Shown here: positions 18,111 to 27,130 of the stretch, piece by piece
Numbering within the stretch: position 1 is the stretch's first letter
How the letters are laid out: every line of letters starts with the position of its first letter
Source of the DNA: Bradyrhizobium jicamae
Lineage (GTDB): Bacteria > Pseudomonadota > Alphaproteobacteria > Rhizobiales > Xanthobacteraceae
Reading direction: 5' to 3'
NCBI RefSeq assembly: GCF_001440395.1
Contig: NZ_LLXZ01000143.1
Coordinates: 486-61,744, forward strand
Length of the DNA: 61,259 nt
The notes under the pieces: model-generated
Seen by the model: the letters and a program-made list of their open reading frames with translations, nothing else
Database searches by the model: none
What the model was told of the DNA's origin: nothing
Translations under genes and position numbers: made by a program

Positions 18111-18173
18111 CCGTCTTGCAGCCGGGCGGGGTGCGCCTATGATCAGTGTGTGCCCTGAACCGATGGAGCGACG

Positions 18174-18599
18174 ATGGCCAATTTCACTCCGGTATCGGCC
18201 GCGATCGGCGGCGCGCTGATCGGGCTTTCCGCGGTCTTGCTGATGTTATCGACCGGGCGCATCGCCGGCATCAGCGGCATCTTCAGCGGCCTTCTGAATC
18301 TGCGCGGCGAGGACAAGGGCTGGCGCATCGCCTTTCTTGCCGGGCTTATCCTCGCGCCTGTCATCGCGGGGTGGATCGGCTACGGCATGGCGACGCCTAT
18401 GCTGCCGGCCAACTGGGCCGTCATTGTCGCGGCAGGGCTTTTGGTCGGCTTCGGCACGCGGCTAGGCGGCGGCTGCACGTCCGGTCACGGCATCTGCGGC
18501 GTAGCGCGTTTGTCGCCGCGCTCCGTTGCCGCCACCGCCATCTTCATGGTGACGGCGATCGTCACCGTCGCCGTCGCACGTCATGTGTTGGGGGGCTGA
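18174..18599 (+). CDS. YeeE/YedE-family transport protein, first half
   Basis: A 141-residue membrane protein with four likely helices. The motif GGGCTSGHGICGVARLS near residue 96 is the cysteine-containing signature of YeeE/YedE (sulfur-compound uptake) proteins. It is followed three bases later by a second gene of the same superfamily, so the pair probably makes one channel from two half-proteins. The family transports thiosulfate or related sulfur compounds; the exact substrate here is inferred only from the family. Confidence 0.87.
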   Translation: MANFTPVSAAIGGALIGLSAVLLMLSTGRIAGISGIFSGLLNLRGEDKGWRIAFLAGLILAPVIAGWIGYGMATPMLPANWAVIVAAGLLVGFGTRLGGGCTSGHGICGVARLSPRSVAATAIFMVTAIVTVAVARHVLGG

Positions 18600-18602
18600 A
18601 CC

Positions 18603-19061
18603 ATGTGGATCATTGCTCCCCTGTTGTGCGGCCTCGTGTTCGGTGCGGGTCTCCTGATATCGGGCATGGTGCAACCAACCAAGGTACTCGGCTTCCTTGA
18701 TGTCTTTGGTGCGTGGGACCCGAGCCTGCTCGTGGTGATGGTTGCGGCGCTTGCGGTATCCGTGCCGGGCTTCATGCTGGTTGATCGCAGCGCGCGGCCG
18801 TGGCTTGGCGGGCAATTTTTCCGGCCCGGCAAATCGGGAATCGATCTGCCGCTGGTGACGGGCGCTGCGATGTTCGGGGTAGGCTGGGGCCTTGTCGGGT
18901 TATGCCCAGGTCCCGCCCTGGAAAGCCTCGCGACGCTGTCACCGGCAATCATCGTCTTCGTTGTCGCGATGGCCGCCGGCATGATGGCGCACGATGCCTG
19001 GCAGCAGTCGCGCCTGGCGGCGCAGCGCAGCCGCGAACTGGCAAGCGCGGCAGACGGCTAG
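18603..19061 (+). CDS. YeeE/YedE-family (DUF6691-type) protein, second half
   Basis: A 152-residue membrane protein with about four helices, starting MWIIAPLLCGLVFGAGLLIS. SGMVQPTKVLGFLDVFGAWD and the later GLCPGPAL motif, with its cysteine, are typical of the partner protein in split YeeE/YedE pairs. It follows the first half by three bases and is probably co-translated with it. The C-terminus is a short charged tail. Confidence 0.87.
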   Translation: MWIIAPLLCGLVFGAGLLISGMVQPTKVLGFLDVFGAWDPSLLVVMVAALAVSVPGFMLVDRSARPWLGGQFFRPGKSGIDLPLVTGAAMFGVGWGLVGLCPGPALESLATLSPAIIVFVVAMAAGMMAHDAWQQSRLAAQRSRELASAADG

Positions 19062-19100
19062 GAGCGTAGCCGCAGACAATCCCGCTACGAGTTCATCTGG

Positions 19101-19898
19101 TTAGTTCTGATATCCGAATAGCCCGCGCGGCTGCGGCTGATAATACTGTTGCCGCGGTTGATAGTAGTAGCCCTGCGGCGCCGGTGCATAACCGCGGTTA
19201 TCGTAATATTGCGGCTGCTGCTGATACGCCTGGGTGTCGTAGACGCGACGGCTCGGCGGCGCGGGATAGCGCGCTTCGGTCGAAGAACCGTCGGCGGGAT
19301 AGATATAGCCGTCGTCGGCCCGCGCCTGCGGGGCCACGCGCTGCTGCTGCGGCGTGATCACGACGGGATCGCCGGCGGCGGAGTCGTATTGCTGTTCATA
19401 TTGCGGCAGCGGCGCGCGGCGGGCGACCGCCGTATTGCCGCGCGGCCGCGGATTGCGCGCCAGTGCGACCTGCGACGACCCCGACAGCGTCACCGTGGTG
19501 TTGAGCACGCCTTGCTCCTTGACCAGCGCAAAGAGTCTTGCGGCGTTCTCGCGCGACAGCCGCACGCAGCCATGCGACGCGGGCGAGCCGAGGCGGTTGA
19601 CGGAATCCGTACCGTGGATGGCGTGGCCGATCTTCGTGAAGAAGATCGAGTGCGGCATCGGCGCTTCGTCGAATTCCTTGGAGTAGTGATCCTCTTCCAT
19701 CCGGAAGGCGCGGAAGCTGCCGTTCGGCGTCTCATACGAAGGAAGACCTGACGACACCGGCCAGCGGTAACGTTCGACGCCGTCGACGGCGACGGTCATC
19801 TGTTGGTTGTCCTTGTCGACTGTGATGGCGACCTTGGCCTGGACGGCGCCCGAGGCGAACAGCGTCAGGGCGGTGACGGCAATGAGGAAGGAACGCAT
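19101..19898 (-). CDS. L,D-transpeptidase (YkuD domain)
   Basis: A 265-residue exported protein that would cross-link peptidoglycan or attach proteins to it in the periplasm. With the start at 19898 (MRSFLIAVTALTLFASGAVQ) a signal peptide ends near VQA. The YkuD domain follows at once, with the catalytic motif HAIHGTDS...SHGCVRLS; the Cys of SHGC is the nucleophile. The last 110 residues are a low-complexity tail rich in Gln, Tyr, Pro and Arg (YYYQPRQQYYQPQ), probably disordered. The frame is open upstream to 20069, but that part lacks any signal. Confidence 0.92.
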   Translation of the reverse strand: MRSFLIAVTALTLFASGAVQAKVAITVDKDNQQMTVAVDGVERYRWPVSSGLPSYETPNGSFRAFRMEEDHYSKEFDEAPMPHSIFFTKIGHAIHGTDSVNRLGSPASHGCVRLSRENAARLFALVKEQGVLNTTVTLSGSSQVALARNPRPRGNTAVARRAPLPQYEQQYDSAAGDPVVITPQQQRVAPQARADDGYIYPADGSSTEARYPAPPSRRVYDTQAYQQQPQYYDNRGYAPAPQGYYYQPRQQYYQPQPRGLFGYQN

Positions 19899-20198
19899 TT
19901 TACCTTTGGCCTCCAGGCCCTGTACTAAAAACGCCGGCTCTCCGCCCCCCAAGCATCGACTATGCCCGGAAACCGGCACTGGTTCCAGTGGCCGCGTCGC
20001 AATCGTTAACGTCTCCGGCGGCGCAAGCAAGGCGGCAGGACGGCGCAATAGGACACGAAGTGCTGACATTTTCGCGAGCGGGGAAGAGGGGAGGCCCGTA
20101 GCCCGGATGAGCGCAGCGATATCCGGGGACCGGTGCCTGCGTCGTCCCGGATGTCGCTGCGCTCATCCGGGCTACAAGGCCTGCCCACGCTTCCCGCG
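19899..20198. other. Spacer between L,D-transpeptidase and ABC permease
   Basis: No gene is seen. The 3' part holds the inverted repeat at 20098-20175; the 5' part should carry the promoter of the L,D-transpeptidase gene, which I cannot assign. Confidence 0.4.
20098..20175. repeat. Inverted repeat of the GTAGCCCGGATGAGCG family
   Basis: Arms at 20098-20128 and 20146-20175 (GTAGCCCGGATGAGCGCAGC against GCTGCGCTCATCCGGGCTAC) enclose a 17-base loop. It is the same family as 8672 and the half-copy at 6751. It lies just beyond the end of the ABC transporter operon on the minus strand and could serve as its 3' hairpin. Confidence 0.8.
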
Positions 20199-20956
20199 TC
20201 AATTCCTCAGCCGGTATCCCGTCCGGAAGATCCACCACACCAGCGTCATGCAGATGGCGAGGAAGCCGATCGTCATGCCGAGACTGAGGGCCACGCTGAC
20301 GTCGGCGATTTCGTAAAAGCTCCAGCGAAAGCCCGAGATCAGGTAGACCACCGGATTGAGCAGCGTGATCGTGCGCCAGCCCGAGGGCAGCATGTTCACT
20401 GAGTAGAAGCTGCCGCCGAGGAACGTCAGCGGCGTCACGATCAGCATCGGGATCATCTGCAGCTTTTCAAAACCGTCGGCCCAGATGCCGATGATGAAGC
20501 CGAACAGGCTGAAGGTCACCGCCGTCAGCACCAGGAAGGTCAGCATCCACCAGGGATGCAGGATATGCAGCGGCACGAACAGCGCCGCGGTTGCCAGAAT
20601 GATCAGGCCGAGAATGATGGATTTGGTCGCGGCCGCGCCGACATAGCCGATCACGATCTCGACATAGGAAACCGGTGCCGACAGGATTTCATAGATAGTG
20701 CCGACAAATTTCGGAAAGTAGATTCCGAACGAGGCGTTGGCGATGCTCTGCGTCAAGACCGACAGCATCACCAGCCCGGGCACGATGAAGGTGCCGTAGC
20801 TGACGCCATCGACCTCGGTGATGCGCGAGCCGATCGCAGCGCCGAACACCACGAAATAGAGCGAAGTGGAAACCACCGGCGAGACGATGCTCTGCAGCAG
20901 CGTGCGCCAGGTGCGCGCCATTTCGAACAGATAGATTGCCTGGATTGCCCGGAAAT

Positions 20957-20960
<4 letters not shown>
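20199..20960 (-). CDS. ABC-2 type transporter permease
   Basis: A 253-residue inner-membrane permease with six likely helices, starting MNFRAIQAIYLFEMARTWRT. It has the ABC-2 family pattern, including the conserved PLTFLGGSFYSVNMLPSGWR segment before the last helices. It overlaps the upstream ATP-binding gene by four bases (ATGA), so the two form one exporter. The combination resembles exporters of the YadH/YadG or NodJ/NodI kind; the cargo is unknown and no nodulation genes are near. Confidence 0.9.
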
Positions 20961-21889
<929 letters not shown>

Positions 21890-22087
21890 GGCGGTTTGAA
21901 CGAGATTTGGGGCGAACGACGCAGCGGCACTTCGGCCGGGGTCGACGCAGGGAGAGGGGTGGGAACCGGGAGATAGGAACGCAATGCTGCTTATGCAATC
22001 GCGCGCGGAAAAATTATGCTGCTTTTGGCGCGCCGGGGACCTAGGGGCAAGTCAGTAAAGTTGCCCTTGCCTGGCCAAGGGTGCCCC
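21890..22087. other. Spacer between ABC operon and uvrD
   Basis: No gene. The sequence CCCTTGCCTGGCCAAGGG at about 22063-22082 forms a short hairpin just after the uvrD stop on the minus strand and may be its transcript end, although there is no clear T-run. Confidence 0.35.
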
Positions 22088-24730
22088 CTACGTCCGCTTC
22101 ACGAAATTATCGAGCACCTTCTTCTCGCCGGCCTTATCGAACGCGATCGTCAGCTTGTTGCCGTCGATCTTCACGACATGGCCGTAGCCGAATTTCTCGT
22201 GAAAGACGCGATCGCTGAGCGAGAATTCCGACACCGTGCCGGTGGATTTGGCGACCAGTTCGCCTTCGATCACCATCGGGCCGCGCTTGTTGCGCGAGAA
22301 GCCGCCTGAGAAGGCATCGCCGCGCGAGCCTGAGGCATCGCTGCGCGAGCCTGTAAATGACGACTGGCTTTCCTCGAAACCGCCGCGGGCCTGACCGCCG
22401 CGGCCGCCCTGGCTGCGGTTGCGGTTGGCTTGTGCGCGCTGCCAGCCGGGCGTCGAGTAGCTGGAGCCGAAGGATTCGACGTTGTCGAAACGCGACGGGC
22501 CATAGCCGCCGCTGCCGCCCCAGCCGGAGCCGCCTTTGGACTCGGTGATCTCGACATTTTGCGACGGCAGTTCGTCGAGGAAGCGCGACGGGATCGTGGT
22601 TGACCAGGTGCCGTGGATGCGGCGGTTGGTGGCGAAATAGAGCTTGGCACGGCGGCGGGCGCGGGTCAGGCCGACATGGGCGAGGCGACGCTCCTCCTCG
22701 AGGCCGGCGCGGCCCTGTTCGTCGAGCGTGCGCTGGCTCGGAAACAGGCCTTCCTCCCAGCCGGGCAGGAACACGTTGTCGAATTCGAGTCCCTTGGCCG
22801 AATGCAGCGTCATCAGCGACACGGCTTCTTCCTCGGCGCCGCCGTCGCGGTCCATCACCAGCGAGATGTGTTCGAGGAATCCCTGCAGGTTCTCGAACTC
22901 TTCCATTGAGCGCACGAGTTCTTTGAGGTTGTCGAGCCGGCCGGCGGCATCGGCGGAGCGGTCCTTCTGCCACATCTCGGTATAGCCGCTCTCGTCGAGC
23001 ACGATTTCGGCGAGCTCCGTATGCGCCGTGACCTCGCGCTGGGCGCGCCAGCGGTCGAACTGCAGGATGAGTTCGCGCAAGCTCCCGCGCGCCTTTGGCT
23101 TCAATTCGTCGGTCTCGACCACAGCGCGCGCGGCTTCGAACAGCGGCATGCGCCGCTTGCGGGCGTGGTCGTGCAGCAATTGCACGGTAGCATCGCCAAG
23201 CCCGCGCTTCGGAACGTTGACGATGCGCTCGAAGGCGAGGTCGTCGGCGGGCGAATTGATCACGCGCAGGTAGGCCAGCGCGTCGCGGATTTCGGCGCGC
23301 TCGTAGAAGCGCGGACCGCCGATCACGCGATAGGGCAGGCCGAGGGTGACAAAACGGTCTTCGAACTCGCGCATCTGGAACGATGCCCGCACCAGGATCG
23401 CGACCTCGTTGAGGTTGTCGCCGGCGCGCTGCAGTTCCTCGATCTCCTCGCCGATGGCGCGGGCTTCTTCTTCCGAATCCCAGGAGCCGGTGACGGTGAC
23501 CTTCTCGCCGTCGACATCCTCGGTGCGCAGCGTCTTGCCCAGCCGTCCTTCATTATGCGCGATCAGATGCGAGGCGGCGGCGAGGATATGGCCGGTCGAG
23601 CGGTAATTGCGCTCGAGGCGGATGACTTTGGCGCCGGGAAAATCGTGCTCGAAGCGCAGGATGTTATCGACCTCCGCGCCGCGCCAGCCATAGATCGACT
23701 GGTCGTCGTCGCCGACACAGCAGATGTTTTTGGGAGGAGAGGAGGGGGTAGCCGGAGCCTCCGTCATTCCGGGATGCGCTGAAAGCGCAGACCCGGAATC
23801 TCGAGATTCTTCGATGTGCGATTGCACATCGGAGTTCGCATCTTCGATGCGCCCCGGAATGACGGAAGACTCTGTCGCCCCCGGAATAATCGCCGACAGC
23901 GGCACGCCCGGCCGCGCTGGCGCTTGCGACAGCAGCCGCAGCCACAGATATTGCGCGACGTTGGTGTCCTGATATTCGTCGACCAGAATGAATTTGAAGC
24001 GGCTCTGATACTGCCTGAGCACATCAGGGTTTTCGCGGAACAGCCGGATGTTCTCCAGCAGGAGATCGCCGAAATCGGCGGCGTTGAGGATCTTCAGCCG
24101 CTCCTGGTAGGTGGCGTAGAGCTTGCCGCCCTTGCCGTTGGCGAACATCGCGGCTTCGCCTGCCGGCACCTGCGACGGCGTCAGGCCGCGGTTCTTCCAG
24201 CCGTCGATCAGCCCGGCCAGCATGCGCGCCGGCCAGCGCTTGTCGTCGATGTTCTCGGCCTGCAACAGCTGCTTGAGCAGGCGGACTTGATCATCAACAT
24301 CAAGCACGGTGAAGTTGGACTTGAGCTGCACCAGTTCGGCGTGGAAGCGCAGGATGCGTCCGCCGATCGAGTGGAAGGTGCCGAGCCACGGCATGCCCTC
24401 GACGGCCTGGCCGAGCATCTGGCCGAGCCGCAGTTTCATCTCGCGCGCGGCCTTGTTGGTGAAGGTCACAGAGAGAATTTCATGCGGCCGCGCGCGGCCC
24501 TGGCTCAGGATGTGGGCGATGCGCGTCGTCAGCACGCGGGTCTTGCCGGTGCCGGCGCCGGCCAGCACCAGGACCGGCCCATCGAGCGTTTCAACAGCGT
24601 CGCGCTGCTCCGGATTGAGCCCGTTGAGATATTGCGGACCGGCCGCGGCCCGCGCACGCGCGGCGATGCCGCCAGCCGCGGGCTGGTGCTCGGGGACGCC
24701 GCGATGCGGCAGTTTGCTCGGCTCGGTCAT
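22088..24730 (-). CDS. uvrD: DNA helicase II, UvrD/PcrA, with an in-frame repeat insertion
   Basis: SF1A helicase for nucleotide-excision and mismatch repair, 880 residues from the ATG at 24730 (MTEPSKLPHRG). Motif I is VLAGAGTGKTRV, motif II is VDEYQDTN at about residues 250-257, motif III is GDDDQSIYGWRGA at about 340-352, and motif VI is HVGLTRARRRAKLYFA. A Gly/Ser/Arg-rich linker and a C-terminal domain (VFHEKFGYGHVVKIDG) complete it. Motifs II and III are normally close together. Here some 60 extra residues lie between them, and about 35 of these (roughly 289-323) are encoded by a palindromic repeat. The frame is intact, so the protein may still work. Confidence 0.95.
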   Translation of the reverse strand: MTEPSKLPHRGVPEHQPAAGGIAARARAAAGPQYLNGLNPEQRDAVETLDGPVLVLAGAGTGKTRVLTTRIAHILSQGRARPHEILSVTFTNKAAREMKLRLGQMLGQAVEGMPWLGTFHSIGGRILRFHAELVQLKSNFTVLDVDDQVRLLKQLLQAENIDDKRWPARMLAGLIDGWKNRGLTPSQVPAGEAAMFANGKGGKLYATYQERLKILNAADFGDLLLENIRLFRENPDVLRQYQSRFKFILVDEYQDTNVAQYLWLRLLSQAPARPGVPLSAIIPGATESSVIPGRIEDANSDVQSHIEESRDSGSALSAHPGMTEAPATPSSPPKNICCVGDDDQSIYGWRGAEVDNILRFEHDFPGAKVIRLERNYRSTGHILAAASHLIAHNEGRLGKTLRTEDVDGEKVTVTGSWDSEEEARAIGEEIEELQRAGDNLNEVAILVRASFQMREFEDRFVTLGLPYRVIGGPRFYERAEIRDALAYLRVINSPADDLAFERIVNVPKRGLGDATVQLLHDHARKRRMPLFEAARAVVETDELKPKARGSLRELILQFDRWRAQREVTAHTELAEIVLDESGYTEMWQKDRSADAAGRLDNLKELVRSMEEFENLQGFLEHISLVMDRDGGAEEEAVSLMTLHSAKGLEFDNVFLPGWEEGLFPSQRTLDEQGRAGLEEERRLAHVGLTRARRRAKLYFATNRRIHGTWSTTIPSRFLDELPSQNVEITESKGGSGWGGSGGYGPSRFDNVESFGSSYSTPGWQRAQANRNRSQGGRGGQARGGFEESQSSFTGSRSDASGSRGDAFSGGFSRNKRGPMVIEGELVAKSTGTVSEFSLSDRVFHEKFGYGHVVKIDGNKLTIAFDKAGEKKVLDNFVKRT
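23762..23865. repeat. Palindromic repeat inside uvrD
   Basis: The element starts CGTCATTCCGGGATGCGC and ends GCGCCCCGGAATGACGG, with inner arms GCGATTGCACATCG and the central CCCGGAATCTCGAGATTC. This is the arrangement of a widespread Bradyrhizobium intergenic repeat. Here it lies within the uvrD reading frame. It keeps the frame open and is translated into a Ser/Glu/Asp-rich segment (SVIPGRIEDANSDVQSHIEE). Confidence 0.8.
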
Positions 24731-24925
24731 GGTCGAATCGTCTCGGCCCCACGATGGCACCGTGAGGCGGTAAAGGGGAGCCTTCATAGCAGGGATTGAG
24801 GGTCATATAGGGCCTGTCCGGCCGTTTTGACAGGTTTTATCCCGGCGCTTTTACGCGCCCCATTTTGTGCTTCGACGGCGATTTTGTTCCGCGAAAATCG
24901 TCAAATTTCGGGGTTTCTGCGGCCG

Positions 24926-24937
24926 GAACCATCGTTC
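24926..24937. promoter_or_regulatory. GAAC-N4-GTTC palindrome
   Basis: A perfect 12-base palindrome-like site lies about 85 bases before the DUF1328 gene and about 195 bases before uvrD. It resembles the Gram-positive LexA box rather than the alphaproteobacterial one, so its meaning is unclear. Confidence 0.2.
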
Positions 24938-25019
24938 CCGGGGCGGATTGTTTCAACAGTCGATGCGCGACGCTTCAGCCGCCGGCATCGAGAGAGCAAC
25001 AGCCAATCGAGGTCGTATC

Positions 25020-25193
25020 ATGCTGAGCTGGGTCGTAACGTTTCTGGTCATCGCGTTGATCGCGGGTGTTCTGGGCTTCGGCGGCATCGCCGGCGTCTCC
25101 GTCGAAATCGCCAAGGCCATCTTCTTCATCGCCGTGATCCTGTTTCTGATCTCGGCCGTGGTCGGATTGGTGCGCGGACGTAGTAACGTCTAG
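25020..25193 (+). CDS. DUF1328 (YtjA-like) small membrane protein
   Basis: A 57-residue membrane peptide, MLSWVVTFLVIALIAGVLGF at the start, with two hydrophobic helices separated by the conserved GGIAGVSVEIAKAIFFI segment and a short RGRSNV tail. This matches the DUF1328 family, which is widespread and often stress-induced. The frame is open upstream to 24867, but the ATG at 25020 is the family start. It stands alone on the plus strand between uvrD and the hydrolase gene. Confidence 0.9.
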   Translation: MLSWVVTFLVIALIAGVLGFGGIAGVSVEIAKAIFFIAVILFLISAVVGLVRGRSNV

Positions 25194-25229
25194 CGGGCGC
25201 AACCGGAAAAACACGCCACCGCGCGCAAG

Positions 25230-26057
25230 CTAGCGCGCGGCAGTGGCCAGTTCGAGACTGGACTCCCCGACGTGGCGGGAGACCAGATCCGCAAATGGCT
25301 TCGGATGCGTCGCGATCATGAAGTGAGCCGCGCCAGCAATCGTGGCGCGGACGGCGCCCGGGATGCCGCGGCCCAGCAGATCATTCGCCCGGCCGACGGC
25401 CGGATGACTGGCTTCTCCCCACACGACCAGCGTAGGCACGTCGATGCTCGCCAATAATGCGGGCGTAAGGTGGAAGCCATAGGCCGATTCCCAATCCAGC
25501 AAATTCGCTCGTGTCGTCTCAATCGCATAGTCGCGGACGCGCTGCGGCCATGCGGCGAACGTCCCATTGCCACCATAGAAATCGATCATCCGCGCGATCG
25601 CATCGGTTTCGCCGCGCTTGAACGCAGCCGAATAAGCGCCGGACATGTTTCGGAAAGCGTCATAGTTCTGCATCTCGCCGGCCGCCCGCAGGATCTCCAT
25701 GGCGGGCGCTTCGGCAATGGTCAGGCCGAGCAGCGGAACGCGCTGCCGCAGCGCCACCGCAAGCGCGGCCAATCCGCCAAACGAATGACCAACGAGATGC
25801 ACCGGGCCGCCTGCGCGGCGGATCACGCTCTCGATGATTTCGCTTTCTTGCGCGATGTCCGCATTGCCTTCGGTGCGGCGCTCGGCGGTGCCGCCATACC
25901 CCAAAAGGCTGGTCGTCACGCAGCGGAATTCGTTCTGCCACTGCGCCATCACCGGCCGCCACGCGGCGCCGGTGCTGCACGATCCGGGTACCAGCACCAC
26001 CGTCGGGCCAGTTCCGCTTTCGTGGTAATCGATCGGGCCAAGGGTCTCGAAAATCAT
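25230..26057 (-). CDS. Alpha/beta hydrolase
   Basis: A 275-residue soluble alpha/beta-hydrolase-fold protein. The oxyanion-hole region is VVLVPGSCSTGAAW, the nucleophile elbow is VGHSFGG near residue 99, and the likely catalytic His is in GAAHFMIATHP near 249; an Asp after strand 7 is expected. The substrate is unknown. It lies 69 bases after the methyltransferase gene on the same strand, and the two may form an operon opposite the AraC-type regulator. Confidence 0.88.
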   Translation of the reverse strand: MIFETLGPIDYHESGTGPTVVLVPGSCSTGAAWRPVMAQWQNEFRCVTTSLLGYGGTAERRTEGNADIAQESEIIESVIRRAGGPVHLVGHSFGGLAALAVALRQRVPLLGLTIAEAPAMEILRAAGEMQNYDAFRNMSGAYSAAFKRGETDAIARMIDFYGGNGTFAAWPQRVRDYAIETTRANLLDWESAYGFHLTPALLASIDVPTLVVWGEASHPAVGRANDLLGRGIPGAVRATIAGAAHFMIATHPKPFADLVSRHVGESSLELATAAR

Positions 26058-26126
26058 CTTAAACTCCTTGCGAACGCAGGAATCGCGGCGGCCTTGTTTC
26101 GGGCCGCCGCGTCACGATCGAATCCG

Positions 26127-26969
26127 TCAGCGCTTGACGATGACGATCTCCAGGTACTCGCTCGGCAGCACCATGGTGCCGTCCTCTGCGCGGTTCATCG
26201 AGCCGATCAGCGTCAGGATGTCGTCGGCGAGGCGGCGCTGGTTGGTTTCATCAAGCGCGGCAAAGGCTTTCAGCGTCGGGCCGTAGTAATTCCTGAACAC
26301 GTCGAGAAAATGCAGCGGCGAGCGGTAGCGGAACGTGAAGTGCCGCTTCTCGGTCTTGATGGAGGCCGCCGACGTTCCGAACATCTCGGTGATGCGCGCC
26401 TGCGTGCCCCACAGCGCAGGCGATTTCGCGCCCGCCGGCGGCGGCAGGTATTTGCCGAGCGTCTTGAACAACTGTCCGATAAAGCCGTCCGGCGTCCAGT
26501 TGGCGAGCCCGATCTTGCCGCCGCTCTTGCACACCCGCAACAATTCGGCAGCGGCGCGATCCTGATCCGGCGTGAACATGACGCCGAAGGTCGAAACGAC
26601 GACGTCAAACGTCGCATCGCCAAAACCCAGGGCTTCCGCGTCCGCTTCCTTGAACTGGACCGACAGGCCTTCCGCGGCGGCACGCGCACGGCCTCGCTCG
26701 AGCAGGCTCGGCACGTAGTCGGTGGACATCACGTCGCACCAGCGGCGGGCTGCGGCGAGCGTGACATTGCCGTTGCCGGCGGCGACGTCGAGCACCTTCT
26801 GGCCGGCCCGGAGATCGAGCGTCTCGCACAGTTCCTCGCCCACGATCTGCAGCGTGGTACCGACGATGGCGTAGTCGCCTGACGACCAGGCGCCGTGCTG
26901 CTTGGTTTTCAGGGCGGAAAGGTCGATCTGGCCGGGTTGCTGGGCTTGGGCGGCGGCGGTGCTTGCCAT
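26127..26969 (-). CDS. Class I SAM-dependent methyltransferase
   Basis: A 280-residue methyltransferase with motif I VLDVAAGNGNVTLAAARRW near residue 60 and a later acidic motif in FKEADAEALGFGDATFDVVV, the pattern of UbiE/Coq5-like small-molecule methyltransferases. The start at 26969 (MASTAAAQAQQ) has a good ribosome binding site (GAGGAG) seven bases upstream. The substrate is not evident. It is divergent from the AraC-TPR regulator, which may control it. Confidence 0.88.
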   Translation of the reverse strand: MASTAAAQAQQPGQIDLSALKTKQHGAWSSGDYAIVGTTLQIVGEELCETLDLRAGQKVLDVAAGNGNVTLAAARRWCDVMSTDYVPSLLERGRARAAAEGLSVQFKEADAEALGFGDATFDVVVSTFGVMFTPDQDRAAAELLRVCKSGGKIGLANWTPDGFIGQLFKTLGKYLPPPAGAKSPALWGTQARITEMFGTSAASIKTEKRHFTFRYRSPLHFLDVFRNYYGPTLKAFAALDETNQRRLADDILTLIGSMNRAEDGTMVLPSEYLEIVIVKR

Positions 26970-27130
26970 GTCATTTCTCCTCTTGGGACGGTGAATTTTC
27001 CGATTTCTGCGTGCTGTCGACTTAATCCCCATGCCAGCCCGACGGCTATCCAGTTCGCGACACGGCTATCCTGAACGTGAACCTTTCCGCTGTTCCCAGG
27101 ACTCACTACCAGGGCGCTTCGGAGTTGCGG

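Noticed and set aside
23762..23865. Frameshift or sequencing error in uvrD
   Set aside because: The frame continues correctly on both sides with all helicase motifs, so this is an in-frame insertion.
23816..24799. 327-residue plus-strand frame across uvrD
   Set aside because: Shadow of uvrD; no motif, and the amino-acid composition is that of an antisense frame.
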